A DNA stretch of 64,000 nucleotides from Paracoccus sp. (in: a-proteobacteria) (lineage in GTDB: Bacteria; Pseudomonadota; Alphaproteobacteria; Rhodobacterales; Rhodobacteraceae), in assembly GCF_030538755.1 (NCBI RefSeq), contig NZ_JAUNTJ010000014.1, positions 16,059 to 80,058 of the forward strand. Direction: 5' to 3'. A model generated the notes under the pieces. It worked only from the letters and a program-made list of their open reading frames with translations. It was not told the origin of the DNA and ran no database searches. Below are positions 36,281 through 46,339 of this stretch, piece by piece. The position numbers were made by a program, and so were the translations under genes. Positions within the stretch are counted from its first letter, which is position 1, and each line of letters begins with the position of its first letter.

Positions 36281-37780
36281 ATGAAAGAGATTGGCCACTG
36301 GATCGACGGCAAGGAAGTTGCAGGCAAATCCGGCCGCTTTGCCGATGTGTTCAACCCGGCGACGGGCGAAGTTCAGGCCCGCCTCGCGCTGGCCAGCGAC
36401 GATGAAATGGCCCATGCCGTCGCCCGCGCCGCCGAGGCGCAAAAGGCCTGGGGTGCGACCAACCCGCAGAAACGCGCCCGCGTGATGATGAAGATGGTCG
36501 ATCTGATTAACCGCGACATGGACAAGATGGCCGAAGTGCTGTCGTCCGAACACGGCAAGACCTTCCCCGACGCCAAGGGCGACATCCAGCGCGGGCTGGA
36601 GGTGATCGAGTTTTGCGTTGCCGCCCCGCATTTCATGAAGGGCGAATTCACCGATGGCGCCGGTCCGGGCATCGACATGTATTCGATGCGCCAGCCGCTG
36701 GGCGTGGTCGCGGGCATCACGCCGTTCAACTTTCCCGCCATGATCCCGCTGTGGAAGATGGGTCCGGCACTGGCCGCCGGGAACGCCATGATCCTGAAAC
36801 CGTCCGAGCGTGATCCCTCGGTCCCCTTGATGCTGGCGAAACTGTGGCAAGAGGCGGGCCTGCCCGATGGCGTGTTGCAGGTCGTCAACGGCGACAAGGG
36901 CGCGGTGGATGCCATCCTGAACAGCGATGTGATTCAGGCGGTGGGCTTTGTCGGCTCGACCCCGATTGCGCAGTATATCTATGAAAACTGCGCCCGCACC
37001 GGCAAGCGTAGCCAGTGCTTTGGCGGCGCCAAGAACCACATGATTATCATGCCCGACGCCGATCTGGATCAGGCGGCAGATGCGTTGGTCGGGGCCGGTT
37101 TCGGCGCGGCGGGCGAACGCTGCATGGCGATCTCGGTTGCGGTGCCGGTGGGCGAGGAAACCGCCGACAAGCTGATCGAAAAGCTGGTCCCCAAGATCGA
37201 GGCGCTGAAGGTCGGCCCCTATACCGCCGGCAATGATGTGGATTACGGCCCCGTCGTGACCAAGGCGGCCAAGGAAAACATCCTGCGGCTGGTGGAAACC
37301 GGCGTCGATCAGGGCGCGAAGCTGGTGGTCGATGGCCGCGATTTCAGCCTGCAAGGGTATGAGAACGGCTTTTTCGTCGGCCCGCATCTGTTCGATAACG
37401 TGACCACCGACATGGACATCTACAAGACCGAGATTTTCGGCCCGGTCCTGTCCACCGTCCGCGCGAAATCCTATGATGAAGCGGTCGATCTGGTGATGAA
37501 CCACGAATACGGCAACGGCACCGCGATCTTTACCCGCGACGGCGACACTGCCCGCGATTTCGCCAGCCGCTGCAATATCGGTATGGTGGGCATCAACGTG
37601 CCGATCCCGGTGCCGCTGGCCTATCACACCTTTGGCGGCTGGAAAAAGTCGGGCTTTGGCGACCTGAATCAGCACGGCCCGGACGCTTTCCGCTTTTACA
37701 CGCGGACGAAAACCGTCACGTCGCGCTGGCCCTCGGGCATCAAAGAGGGTGCGGCCTTTAACTTCAAGGCGATGGACTGA
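36281..37780 (+). CDS. mmsA: Methylmalonate-semialdehyde dehydrogenase (CoA-acylating)
   Basis: 499 residues. Features are GITPFNFPAMIPLWKMGPALA near 142, the NAD-site GFVGSTPIAQYIY, the FGGAKNHMIIMPDADLD segment typical of MmsA, and the catalytic cysteine in AAGERCMAIS near 285. It converts methylmalonate or malonate semialdehyde to propionyl- or acetyl-CoA with NAD+ and CoA in valine and inositol breakdown. Ribosome site CAAAGGAGG. A perfect terminator follows, so it is transcribed mostly alone although its pathway partners lie just beyond. Confidence 0.96.
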   Translation: MKEIGHWIDGKEVAGKSGRFADVFNPATGEVQARLALASDDEMAHAVARAAEAQKAWGATNPQKRARVMMKMVDLINRDMDKMAEVLSSEHGKTFPDAKGDIQRGLEVIEFCVAAPHFMKGEFTDGAGPGIDMYSMRQPLGVVAGITPFNFPAMIPLWKMGPALAAGNAMILKPSERDPSVPLMLAKLWQEAGLPDGVLQVVNGDKGAVDAILNSDVIQAVGFVGSTPIAQYIYENCARTGKRSQCFGGAKNHMIIMPDADLDQAADALVGAGFGAAGERCMAISVAVPVGEETADKLIEKLVPKIEALKVGPYTAGNDVDYGPVVTKAAKENILRLVETGVDQGAKLVVDGRDFSLQGYENGFFVGPHLFDNVTTDMDIYKTEIFGPVLSTVRAKSYDEAVDLVMNHEYGNGTAIFTRDGDTARDFASRCNIGMVGINVPIPVPLAYHTFGGWKKSGFGDLNQHGPDAFRFYTRTKTVTSRWPSGIKEGAAFNFKAMD

Positions 37781-37787
37781 TGCAGAC

Positions 37788-37811
37788 GGCCCCGGTTCGC
37801 CGGGGCCTTTT
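37788..37811 (+). terminator. Intrinsic terminator of mmsA
   Basis: Eight-bp stem GGCCCCGG / CCGGGGCC closed by the stable TTCG tetraloop and followed by TTTT. Confidence 0.92.
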
Positions 37812-37960
37812 GCCATGGCGTTGGTCAGGGGTATGACGGCAGGCTGACGCGCCTTTTCGTTCTGGTGCATCTGCCCGCCGCCTTGTGCCGGTGGGCGATC
37901 CGCATCATGAATTGCGTTGCCTGATGCCCCTTGATGCGCTGCCAACGACGGGAAAAAGCC

Positions 37961-39088
37961 ATGCCTGACTCACCGGATTTCACCCTGGGCATCGAAGAGG
38001 AATACCTGCTGGTCGATCAGCAGACCGGCGACCTGTCCCCTATGCCTGAAAGCCTGCTTGAGGAATGCCGCGCCGATCTGGGCGATCGCGTCAGCCCCGA
38101 ATATCTGCGCTGTCAGATCGAGGTGGGCACCGGCGTCTGCCGCGATATTGCGCAGGCGCGGGCGGAACTGTGCGAGTTGCGCGAAACCGTGGCGCATCAT
38201 GCGGGGCGGCACGGGCTGGCACCGATTTCGGCCTCGTGCCACCCTTATGCCGACTGGCGCGATCAGCATCACACCGACAAGGATCGCTATAACGCGCTGC
38301 GGCAGGATCTGGCGGGCGTGGCGCGGCGGATGCTGATAAGCGGGATGCATGTGCATATCGGCCTGCCCGACCGCGACCGGCGCATCGACCTGATGAACCA
38401 GTTCGTCTATTTTCTGCCGCATCTGCTGGCGCTGTCGGCCTCCAGCCCGTTCTGGCAGGGCGAGGATACCGGGCTGGCCAGCTATCGCCTGACGGTTTTC
38501 GGCAATCTGCCGCGCACCGGCCTGCCGCCCCGGCTGGACAGTTGGGGCGATTATGAACGCTCGGTTCAGGCGCTGACCGACATCGGCGTGATCGAGGATG
38601 GCAGCAAGCTGTGGTGGGATCTGCGCCCGTCGGCCCGGTTCCCGACGCTGGAAACCCGCATCTGCGACGCCTGCCCCCGGCTGGAAGATACGCTGACACT
38701 GGCCGCGCTGATCCAGTCCACCACGCGAATGCTGTGGCGGCTGTCGCAACGCAATCAACGCTGGCGCATCTATGACAATTTTCTGCTGAACGAAAACCGC
38801 TGGCGCGCGCTGCGCTATGGCGGGACCGAGGGGCTGATCGACTTTGGCCGCCGCCGCGTGGTGCCCTTCGCCGATCTGGTGGACGAATGGATCGACCTGA
38901 TCGCCCCCGACGCCGAGGCCCTGAACTGCGCCCCCGAGGTCGCGCGCGCCCGCGACATGGTGCAGCGCGGCACCAGCGCCGCACGTCAGCGGGCGGTTCT
39001 GGCCAGCGCAATGGCCGCAGGCGCGCCGCGCGATCAGGCTCTGCGCGCCGTGGTGATGGAGCTGATCGGTGAATACCGCGCCGCCTGA
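37961..39088 (+). CDS. YbdK-type carboxylate-amine ligase (GCS2 family)
   Basis: 375 residues. The glutamate-cysteine ligase 2 family motifs are [13 protein letters not shown] at the start (Glu ATP/metal site), [10 protein letters not shown] near 47, [10 protein letters not shown] near 87, [15 protein letters not shown] near 127 and [14 protein letters not shown] near 229. Such enzymes have weak glutamate-cysteine ligase activity; the physiological substrate is not known. It sits between mmsA and the acyl-CoA dehydrogenase of the valine cluster, without obvious link to that pathway. Confidence 0.87.
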   Translation: MPDSPDFTLGIEEEYLLVDQQTGDLSPMPESLLEECRADLGDRVSPEYLRCQIEVGTGVCRDIAQARAELCELRETVAHHAGRHGLAPISASCHPYADWRDQHHTDKDRYNALRQDLAGVARRMLISGMHVHIGLPDRDRRIDLMNQFVYFLPHLLALSASSPFWQGEDTGLASYRLTVFGNLPRTGLPPRLDSWGDYERSVQALTDIGVIEDGSKLWWDLRPSARFPTLETRICDACPRLEDTLTLAALIQSTTRMLWRLSQRNQRWRIYDNFLLNENRWRALRYGGTEGLIDFGRRRVVPFADLVDEWIDLIAPDAEALNCAPEVARARDMVQRGTSAARQRAVLASAMAAGAPRDQALRAVVMELIGEYRAA

Positions 39089-39159
39089 CCCGTTTGAAAC
39101 AGTTACGCAAGATTTGCGCCCTATAGCGGTGCAACCGGAGGAGAGATGAGGGGGACCGC

Positions 39160-40305
39160 ATGGATTTCGCACTGACCGAGGAACAGCAGGCGATCTTTGA
39201 AATGGCCTATGATTTTGGCCAGACACGCATCGCACCCAATGCAAAGGAATGGGAGGCCGCAGGCACCATCCCGAAAGAGCTGTGGCCGGAAATCGCCCAG
39301 CTTGGCTTTGGCGGGCTGTATGTGTCCGAGGAATACGGCGGCTCGGGCCTGTCGCGCAGCGATGCCGTGCTGGTGTTCGAGGCTTTGGCGATGGCCTGCC
39401 CCTCGGTCGGGTCGTTCCTGTCGATCCATAACATGTGCGGCGGCATGATCGACAAGTTCGGCACCGACGACGACAAGGCCCGCTGGCTGCCTGCCCTGTG
39501 CAGCATGGAAAAGGTGTTTTCCTATTGCCTGACCGAGCCGGGGTCCGGCTCCGACGCCGCCGCCCTGCGCACCCGCGCCGAACGCACGAATGACGGGTGG
39601 AAGCTGAACGGAACCAAGGCGTTCATTTCCGGCGGCGGCTATTCAGACGTTTATGTGACCATGGTCCGCACCGGAGACGACGGGCCAAAGGGCATCAGCA
39701 CCGTCATCGTCGAGGACGGCACCCCCGGCCTGTCCTTTGGCGCGAACGAACACAAGATGGGCTGGAAATCGCAGCCGACCGCGCAGGTCCAGTTCGACGA
39801 TTGCGTGATCCCCGCCGAAAACCTGCTGGGCGAGGAAGGGCGCGGCTTTACCTATGCCATGGCCGGGCTGGACGGCGGGCGGCTGAACATTTCCGCCGGG
39901 GCGCTTGGCGGCGCGCAGGCCGCGCTGAACGCCACGCTGCAATATATGGGCGAACGCAAGGCCTTCGGCAAAACCATCGACCAGTTTCAGGCGCTGCAAT
40001 TCCGCTTGGCCGAGATGGAGATGAAGCTGCAATCCGCCCGCACCTTCCTGCGGCAAGCCGCGTGGAAGCTGGACAACGCCGCCCCCGACGCGACCAAATT
40101 CTGCGCCATGGCCAAGTTTCTGGTAACGGAAAACGCCTCGCAGGTTGCGGATCAGTGCCTGCAACTGCATGGCGGTTACGGCTATCTGGCCGATTACGGT
40201 ATCGAAAAGATCGTGCGCGACCTGCGCGTTCACCAAATTCTGGAAGGCACGAACGAAATCATGCGCATGATTACCGCCCGCGCCCTGTTGGCGGAGCGTG
40301 GCTGA
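39160..40305 (+). CDS. Acyl-CoA dehydrogenase, probably isobutyryl-CoA dehydrogenase
   Basis: 381 residues. ACAD motifs: YCLTEPGSGSDAAALRTRAE near 120 (FAD contact), FISGGGYSDVYVTMVRTG near 148, LHGGYGYLADYGIEKIVRDLRVHQILEGTNEI near the C-terminus. The gene neighbours (3-hydroxyisobutyryl-CoA hydrolase, mmsB, mmsA) point to isobutyryl-CoA as substrate in valine catabolism. The stop overlaps the ATG of the next gene by one base. Confidence 0.9.
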   Translation: MDFALTEEQQAIFEMAYDFGQTRIAPNAKEWEAAGTIPKELWPEIAQLGFGGLYVSEEYGGSGLSRSDAVLVFEALAMACPSVGSFLSIHNMCGGMIDKFGTDDDKARWLPALCSMEKVFSYCLTEPGSGSDAAALRTRAERTNDGWKLNGTKAFISGGGYSDVYVTMVRTGDDGPKGISTVIVEDGTPGLSFGANEHKMGWKSQPTAQVQFDDCVIPAENLLGEEGRGFTYAMAGLDGGRLNISAGALGGAQAALNATLQYMGERKAFGKTIDQFQALQFRLAEMEMKLQSARTFLRQAAWKLDNAAPDATKFCAMAKFLVTENASQVADQCLQLHGGYGYLADYGIEKIVRDLRVHQILEGTNEIMRMITARALLAERG

Positions 40306-41312
40306 TGGATGATCTGCATATCCGCAAGGCGGGCCGCGCGGGCCGCATCACCTTTACCCGGCCCAAGGCGCTGAACGCGCTGTCGCATGACATGGCGCGC
40401 GCGATCCATGCGGCGCTGAACGACTGGCGCGACGACCCGGATGTGGCGCTGATCGTCATCGACGCGCAGGGCGAGCGCGCCTTTTGCGCCGGGGGCGACA
40501 TCGCAGCGGTCTATCGCGGCGGGCTTGAGGGCGATCACCAGATCGGCCGCGACTTTTTCCACGACGAATATCGCATGAACGCGGCGATCGCCGATTACCC
40601 CAAACCCATCGCCGCCTTTATGCAGGGCTTTGTCATGGGCGGCGGGGTCGGCGTGGGCGGCCATGCCAGCCATCGCGTGGTCGGCGACAGCACCCGCATC
40701 GCCATGCCGGAATCGGGCATCGGGCTGATCCCGGACGTGGGCGGCACCTGGATCTTGTCGCGCGCGCCGGGCCGCACGGGCGAATATCTGACCCTGACCG
40801 GTGCCCAGATCGGGCCGGGCGATGCGATCTTTACCGGCTTTGCTGATACCTACCTGCCCGAAGCCGAATGGCCCGCGCTGATCGCCGCGCTAGAGGAAAC
40901 CGGCGACATCGGCCTGATCCACGGCCAGCCCCCGCCCCCGGCCGAGCTTGAGGGCCGCGACCTGTCCGCTTTCGGCGGCAAGACCGTGGCCGAGATCACC
41001 GCCGCGCTGCAAACCGCCGGCGACGAACAGTCGCTGAAACCGATCCGGCGCAACTCGCCCCTGTCGATGGCGGCGGGGCTGGCGCTGGTGCGGGCTGCGC
41101 GGGGCGACCGGCGGATTCAGGAATCGCTGTCGCGCGAATATCGCTATACCTTCCGCGCGACCGAACAGACCGACTTTATCGAGGGCGTCCGCGCCCAGAT
41201 CATCGACAAGGACCGCAACCCGCACTGGACCGCCGATGCGTCTGCCGACAATGTGGCGGCAGTTCTGGCGCCATTGGGCGATGACGAACTGACTTGGGGG
41301 AAAGAAGCATGA
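40305..41312 (+). CDS. 3-Hydroxyisobutyryl-CoA hydrolase (enoyl-CoA hydratase fold)
   Basis: 335 residues, longer than simple crotonases as expected for this hydrolase. It has CAGGDIAAVYRGG near 65, MGGGVGVGGHASHRVVGDSTRIAMPESGIGLIPDVGGTW near 110 with the catalytic glutamate and aspartate of the family, and FRATEQTDFIEGVRAQIIDKD near the end. It cleaves 3-hydroxyisobutyryl-CoA in valine degradation. The ATG overlaps the acyl-CoA dehydrogenase stop, and its own stop overlaps the mmsB start, so the three genes are tightly coupled. Confidence 0.9.
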   Translation: MDDLHIRKAGRAGRITFTRPKALNALSHDMARAIHAALNDWRDDPDVALIVIDAQGERAFCAGGDIAAVYRGGLEGDHQIGRDFFHDEYRMNAAIADYPKPIAAFMQGFVMGGGVGVGGHASHRVVGDSTRIAMPESGIGLIPDVGGTWILSRAPGRTGEYLTLTGAQIGPGDAIFTGFADTYLPEAEWPALIAALEETGDIGLIHGQPPPPAELEGRDLSAFGGKTVAEITAALQTAGDEQSLKPIRRNSPLSMAAGLALVRAARGDRRIQESLSREYRYTFRATEQTDFIEGVRAQIIDKDRNPHWTADASADNVAAVLAPLGDDELTWGKEA

Positions 41313-42178
41313 AGATCGGATTTATCGGATTGGGCAACATGGGCGGACCGATGGCCGCCAATCTGGCCCGCGCAGGCAATGACGTGTCGGGGTTTGACCT
41401 GACCGCGCCGATGCCCGATGGCGTGATCCGGGCCGCCACTGCCGCCGATGCGGCGCGCGGGGCGGATGTGGTCATCACCATGCTGCCCAACGGTGCCATC
41501 CTGAAAGCCGTCGCCGCCGAGGTCATCCCGGCCATGCCCGCCGGGGCGGTGCTGTGCGACTGTTCAACCGTCGATGTGGCCAGTGCCCGCGCGGTGGCGG
41601 CTGACGCGGCGGCGGCGGGCATGGGCGCGCTGGATGCGCCGGTATCGGGCGGCATCGGCGGCGCGCAGGCCGGCACGCTGACCTTTATGGTCGGCGGCCC
41701 TGACGACGCCTTTGCCACGGTCAAGCCTCTGTTCGGCATCATGGGCCAAAAGGCCGTGCATTGCGGCGATGCCGGGGCCGGTCAGGCCGCCAAGATCTGC
41801 AACAACATGATCCTTGGCGTAACGATGATCGCCACTTGCGAGGCTTTCGCGCTGGCCGACAAGCTGGGGCTGGACCGGCAAAAGATGTTCGACGTGGTGT
41901 CCACCTCGTCCGGTTACAGCTGGACGATGAACGCCTATTGCCCCGCGCCGGGCGTCGGGCCGAAATCGCCTGCCGACAACGACTATAAACCCGGTTTCGC
42001 ATCCGAGCTGATGCTCAAGGATCTGATGCTGGCGCAGGATGCCGCCGAATCCGTCGCCGCCGACACGCCGATGGGTCGCACCGCCCGCGATCTGTATCGT
42101 ACCTTCGTCGAGGACGAGGACGGGCGCGGCAAGGATTTCTCGGCCATGCTGCCGCGTTTTTCAGCACGCAACGGCTAA
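41309..42178 (+). CDS. mmsB: 3-Hydroxyisobutyrate dehydrogenase
   Basis: 289 residues, MKIGFIGLGNMGGPMAANLARAG being the Rossmann NAD motif and family signature. DAPVSGGIGGAQAGTLTFMVGG near 113 binds substrate, and the catalytic lysine is in GQAAKICNNMILG near 168. It oxidises 3-hydroxyisobutyrate to methylmalonate semialdehyde, the substrate of mmsA. Start overlaps the hydrolase stop by four bases. Confidence 0.95.
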   Translation: MKIGFIGLGNMGGPMAANLARAGNDVSGFDLTAPMPDGVIRAATAADAARGADVVITMLPNGAILKAVAAEVIPAMPAGAVLCDCSTVDVASARAVAADAAAAGMGALDAPVSGGIGGAQAGTLTFMVGGPDDAFATVKPLFGIMGQKAVHCGDAGAGQAAKICNNMILGVTMIATCEAFALADKLGLDRQKMFDVVSTSSGYSWTMNAYCPAPGVGPKSPADNDYKPGFASELMLKDLMLAQDAAESVAADTPMGRTARDLYRTFVEDEDGRGKDFSAMLPRFSARNG

Positions 42179-42299
42179 ACGGCCAGCGACATGGGCAGGG
42201 CCGGTGAAAATCGGTCATGCTCGCCGCATTCTGACGGGAAAGAATGCAACCAAAAGTCGCACAGGTTGTTATCCTTAGGGATGACGAAAGGACGTAACG

Positions 42300-42674
42300 A
42301 TGATGACGCTGCATCGGGGTGTAGCGGCTGTTTTTGTGCTGTTGACCGCAGTGGCGCTGGTTCCGCTGCCGTTAATCGCACAAGCCCAAGGCAACGGTCG
42401 CGGACAGGATAGCGCCCAAAGCTGCGCGCCCGGTCTGGCCAGTCGCGATCCGGCCTGCGCGCCAGCGGGGCAGGCACAGCAAAACGGCCTGCAAGTCGGC
42501 GATGTGCTGAACCTTGGTTCGATTCATATCGTGACGCATCCCGGCCTTTATGGTCTGGGGACGCCTCCTGCGGGCGACCACTATGCCATCGTCAACGGGC
42601 GTCTGATCCGGGTTGACGGCGAAACTGGCAAGGTGCTGTCGATCCTGCGTATCGTTGACCGCATTCTTGACTGA
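42300..42674 (+). CDS. Small exported protein, RcnB-like C-terminus
   Basis: 124 residues. A signal peptide (AVFVLLTAVALVPLPLIAQAQG) is followed by a Gly/Gln/Pro-rich segment and a C-terminal region (GLYGLGTPPAGDHYAIVNGRLIRVDGETGKVLSIL) reminiscent of the RcnB family of small periplasmic proteins involved in metal homeostasis or envelope stress. The similarity is by eye. ATG codons at 42300 and 42303 both follow AAAGGACG. Convergent with recN. Confidence 0.7.
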   Translation: MMTLHRGVAAVFVLLTAVALVPLPLIAQAQGNGRGQDSAQSCAPGLASRDPACAPAGQAQQNGLQVGDVLNLGSIHIVTHPGLYGLGTPPAGDHYAIVNGRLIRVDGETGKVLSILRIVDRILD

Positions 42675-42703
42675 ATAGCGCAAACCTGGTGCCGCTGATC
42701 GGG

Positions 42704-44347
42704 TCAGCCGTCCAGCAAGGCGCGGGCGGCATCCAGCGCGGCGGGGGTGATCGTATCCCCCGCCAGCATCCGGGCGATTTCGCGCTGACGTTCGTCGTGA
42801 TCCAGCACCACGACGCGGCTGGTCGTCATACCGTCTGACACCGATTTCGCCACCTGAAAATGATGGCTTGCCAGCGCGGCCACCTGCGGGCTGTGGGTCA
42901 CGACCAGCACCTGCGCTTCATCTGCCAGACGACGCAACCGGCGACCGACGGCATCGGCGGTCGCCCCGCCCACACCCCGGTCGATTTCGTCAAAGATCAT
43001 CACCAGCGCATCCGCCCCACGCGCCAGACAGACCTTGAGCGCCAACAGAAACCGCGACAGTTCCCCGCCCGAGGCGATCTTGTCCAGCGGACCGGCAGGC
43101 GCGCCGGGGTTGGTGGCGACGGTAAAGGCCACCGCATCCGCGCCATCCGGCCCGGCGGGGGCATCGCTCAGCCGGGTTTCAAAGACTGCGCGTTCCATCT
43201 TCAGCGGCGCAAGCTCTGCCGCGACCGCCGTGTCCAGCCGCGATGCCGCCGCGCGCCGCGCGCTGGTCAGGGCCTGCGCGGCGGTATCATAGTCCTGCCC
43301 CGCCGCCTGCGCCGCCGCGGTCAAGGCAGCCAGCGACTCTGCCCCGGAATCTATCGCCCCCAGCCGGGCGCGCAAATCATCGGCCAGCCCGGCCAGATCA
43401 TCCGCCAGAACGCCGTGCTTGCGGGCCAGTGCGCGCAGGGCAAACAGCCGTTCCTCGGCGGTTTCTAACGCGCGGGGATCGAAATCCAGCGCATCCAGCG
43501 CCGCCTCGACGCCGGAAAACGCCTCGCCCAATTCGATGCTGGCGCGCGACAGCGCCGACAGCGGCGCATCCAGCCGGCCATCGGCCCGGTCCGCCGCGCC
43601 TTCCAGCCAACGGGCGGCATCCATCATCGCCCCCTCGGCCCCTTGCGGGCCAAGGGCAGTCAACGCACGGGCCACATCTTCGCGGATGCGCGCCGCGCCC
43701 TGCATCGCACGGCGGCGGGCATCAAGATCGGCCTCTTCGCCGGGCTGAGGGGCCAGATCGTCCAGTTCCTTGACGGCGTGGCGCAGGAAATCTTCTTCGG
43801 CGCGCGCGGCCTCTAGCGCGGTTTGGGCATCGCTCAGCGCCTGTTCGGCCTGCCGCCGCGCGGCCCAGGCCACCCGTGCCGGGGCCGTGTCGATGCCGCC
43901 GAACGCATCCAGCAACTGCCGGTGCCCGCGCGGGTTCAGCAGGCCACGGTCGTCATGCTGGCCATGCAGTTCCACCAGCGTATCCGACAGCGCCCGCAAC
44001 ACCTCGCCCGAGACGCGGCGGTCGTTGACGTAACCCGTCTTGCGCCCGTCCAGCGCATTCACCCGACGCAGGATCAGTTCATCCTCGGCCTCGATCCCGG
44101 CATCGGCCAGCACCTGACGCGCGGGATGGCCGGGCGGCAGATCGAACACCGCCGTCACCTCGCCCTGCGCGGCCCCGGCGCGGACCAGTTCGGCCCGCCC
44201 GCGCCAGCCCAGCACAAAGCCCAGACAATCCAGCAAAATCGACTTGCCCGCGCCTGTTTCCCCCGTCAGCGCGTTCAGCCCCGGCCCGAAGGACAGATCC
44301 AGCCGGTCGATCAGCAGCATATCCCGAATATCGAGATGGCGGAGCAT
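42704..44347 (-). CDS. recN: DNA repair protein RecN
   Basis: 547 residues, SMC-like. Walker A GETGAGKSILLD near 30; a long coiled-coil middle; C-terminal ABC signature region ASGGELSRFLLAL near 430 followed by Walker B VMIFDEIDRGVGG and the histidine loop VVTHSPQVAALASHH. It acts early in double-strand break repair. Ten bases downstream of bamD, likely co-transcribed. Confidence 0.95.
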   Translation of the reverse strand: MLRHLDIRDMLLIDRLDLSFGPGLNALTGETGAGKSILLDCLGFVLGWRGRAELVRAGAAQGEVTAVFDLPPGHPARQVLADAGIEAEDELILRRVNALDGRKTGYVNDRRVSGEVLRALSDTLVELHGQHDDRGLLNPRGHRQLLDAFGGIDTAPARVAWAARRQAEQALSDAQTALEAARAEEDFLRHAVKELDDLAPQPGEEADLDARRRAMQGAARIREDVARALTALGPQGAEGAMMDAARWLEGAADRADGRLDAPLSALSRASIELGEAFSGVEAALDALDFDPRALETAEERLFALRALARKHGVLADDLAGLADDLRARLGAIDSGAESLAALTAAAQAAGQDYDTAAQALTSARRAAASRLDTAVAAELAPLKMERAVFETRLSDAPAGPDGADAVAFTVATNPGAPAGPLDKIASGGELSRFLLALKVCLARGADALVMIFDEIDRGVGGATADAVGRRLRRLADEAQVLVVTHSPQVAALASHHFQVAKSVSDGMTTSRVVVLDHDERQREIARMLAGDTITPAALDAARALLDG

Positions 44348-44357
44348 CCCCGCCCCT

Positions 44358-45206
44358 TTACAGCCAGCGGCCCTGAATGACCTGCCGATAGACGTTGGTC
44401 AGCCAGCTATCGCCCTTGGGCGTCGCGGTCAGACCACGGCCCCGCAACTGCGCATAGGCATCTTCGTAGAAGGGCGACGACTGGAAGTTATGCCCCAGAA
44501 TCGCCCCCGCCGTCTGCGCCTCATCCGTCAGGCCAAGCGCCAGATACGCCTCGACCAGACGCATCAGCGCCTCGGGCGTGTGGGTGGTGGTCTGGAATTC
44601 CTCGACCACGACGCGAAAACGGTTGATCGCCGCCGTGTAATGACCACGCTTGAGGTAATAACGGCCGATTTCCATTTCCTTGGCGGCCAGATGGTCAAAG
44701 GCCAGATCGAATTTGAGAATCGCCGAACGCGCATATTCGCTGTCGGGATATTGCTCGATCACCTCGCGCATGGATTGCAGCGCCTGAAAGGTCAGGCCCT
44801 GATCGCGGCCCACATCGTCGATCTGGTCGTAATAGGACAGCGCCAGCAGGTATTTCGCATAGGCCGCATCTTCGTCGCCCGGATAGGTATCCAGAAAACG
44901 CTGCGCCGCCGCCCGCGCCTCTTCATAGTTCTGCGCCTTGTGATAGCCATAGGCTTCCATAATCAGCGCGCGCTTGGCCCATTCGGAATAGGGGTAAAGC
45001 CGCTCGATCTCGGCGAAATAGCGGACGGCATCTTCGGGCCGGCGGCTGTTTTCCAGCTCGTATTCGCCGCGCTTGTAGATTTCCTCGGCGGTGAACTGTT
45101 CCATGTTTTGCGGCATGGCAGTGGTGCCGCCACGGTTACAGCCGGCAAGCATCAGGGCAGAAAGCATCGCCGCAGTCAGAAAAGCAGCACTTTTGGAACG
45201 CGGCAT
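44358..45206 (-). CDS. bamD: Outer-membrane assembly lipoprotein BamD
   Basis: 282 residues. A lipoprotein signal (LSALMLAGC, Cys23) is followed by five TPR-like repeats (for example YKRGEYELENSRRPEDAVRYFAEIERLYPYSEWAKRA). It is the essential partner of BamA in inserting outer-membrane barrels such as the FadL-like protein and the autotransporter anchor of this window. Start at 45206 chosen for the compact signal peptide. Confidence 0.93.
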   Translation of the reverse strand: MPRSKSAAFLTAAMLSALMLAGCNRGGTTAMPQNMEQFTAEEIYKRGEYELENSRRPEDAVRYFAEIERLYPYSEWAKRALIMEAYGYHKAQNYEEARAAAQRFLDTYPGDEDAAYAKYLLALSYYDQIDDVGRDQGLTFQALQSMREVIEQYPDSEYARSAILKFDLAFDHLAAKEMEIGRYYLKRGHYTAAINRFRVVVEEFQTTTHTPEALMRLVEAYLALGLTDEAQTAGAILGHNFQSSPFYEDAYAQLRGRGLTATPKGDSWLTNVYRQVIQGRWL

Positions 45207-45397
45207 AGGGTCCGTCCATCGATTCTGTCGGTCGTGCCGGTGCAGAGACGGCACGGCCCGGCTGTCCTAGCATAGTTTTTTAGGGGGCGCAAAATGGCAA
45301 TCTGCGGTTTGGATCAGCTTTGTGACAACGGGAAAAGCCAGCCACGCCGCCCGGTTGTGCGCGCCGGGGGGCAGCGCGCACAATTGTAACATGCGAT

Positions 45398-46339
45398 TCA
45401 GGCGATCAGGGCCAGCCGTGCGGCATCGGCCGAATAGGCCGCCACGCCCGCACCGGGCAAACGCCCCTCAAGATCCGGGGAGCAGGTGGTCCATTCCCAC
45501 GCATCCGGCTGGGCGAACAGCGCCCGCAGCAGGCAGTTGGTCATCGCGTGACCGGCGCGGTTGCCGGTATAGCGCGCCAGCAGCGGTGCCCCGGCCAGCG
45601 CCAGATCGCCCATGGCATCCAGCATCTTGTGGCGCACCGCCTCGTCCGAGTGGCGCAGGCCGCCCGGCGACAGCACGCGCGGGCCATCGACGACCACGGC
45701 GTTCAGATAGCTGCCGCCAAGCGCCAGCCCGTGGCGGCGCATCGCATCGACATCGGCCTGACGGCAAAAGGTGCGGCTGTCGGCCAGCTCGCGCACAAAG
45801 GCGCCGTTCGCCATGTCCAGCCGCTTGTCCTGCTGACCGATGGCGGTGTCGGCAAAGTCGATGTGAAAGTCGATTTCCAGATGGTCGGCGGGTTCCAGAC
45901 GTGCCCATGCCTCGCCCTCGCGCACCTCGACCGGGCGCAGGACGCGGATGGCGCGCAGCGGGCTGCCGAACTGAATTTCGATCCCGGCGCGCAGGATTCC
46001 GCGCACGAACTGGGCCGACGATCCGTCGAGAATCGGCACCTCGGGTCCGTCCACCTGAATCAGGGCGTTGTGGATGCCCGTGCCCGACAGCGCGGCCATG
46101 ATGTGTTCCACGGTGGACAGCGTAGCGCCCTGCCCGTTGTCCAGCAGCGTGCAAAGCTTGGAAGGCGTCACCTGATCCCACAGCGCCTTGATCTTTGCAT
46201 CCGGGCCATCGCCCAGATCGGTGCGGTGAAACACGATGCCATGATCGGGCGCAGCGGGCCGGATGACCAGCCGCGCAGGAACGCCAGAGTGGAGACCCAC
46301 ATCCGTAAATTCAGCCGGTGTCTTGATCGTCGCCTGCAT
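45398..46339 (-). CDS. lpxC: UDP-3-O-acyl-N-acetylglucosamine deacetylase
   Basis: 313 residues from MQATIKTPAEFTDVGLHSGVPARL. Zinc ligands are the histidine in TVEHIMAAL near 81 and those in the KMLDAMGDLALAG region near 243; SGTGIHNALIQVDGPEVPILDGSS fits the family. It commits lipid A synthesis. The frame is open upstream to 46444, but that extension is not family-like. Part of the conserved ftsZ-lpxC-bamD order. Confidence 0.95.
   Translation of the reverse strand: MQATIKTPAEFTDVGLHSGVPARLVIRPAAPDHGIVFHRTDLGDGPDAKIKALWDQVTPSKLCTLLDNGQGATLSTVEHIMAALSGTGIHNALIQVDGPEVPILDGSSAQFVRGILRAGIEIQFGSPLRAIRVLRPVEVREGEAWARLEPADHLEIDFHIDFADTAIGQQDKRLDMANGAFVRELADSRTFCRQADVDAMRRHGLALGGSYLNAVVVDGPRVLSPGGLRHSDEAVRHKMLDAMGDLALAGAPLLARYTGNRAGHAMTNCLLRALFAQPDAWEWTTCSPDLEGRLPGAGVAAYSADAARLALIA

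Noticed and set aside
45355-45383. Perfect 9-bp inverted repeat TTGTGCGCG/CGCGCACAA after lpxC
   Set aside because: It lacks a T run on either strand, so I do not call it an intrinsic terminator; it may be an operator or a chance GC-rich hairpin.
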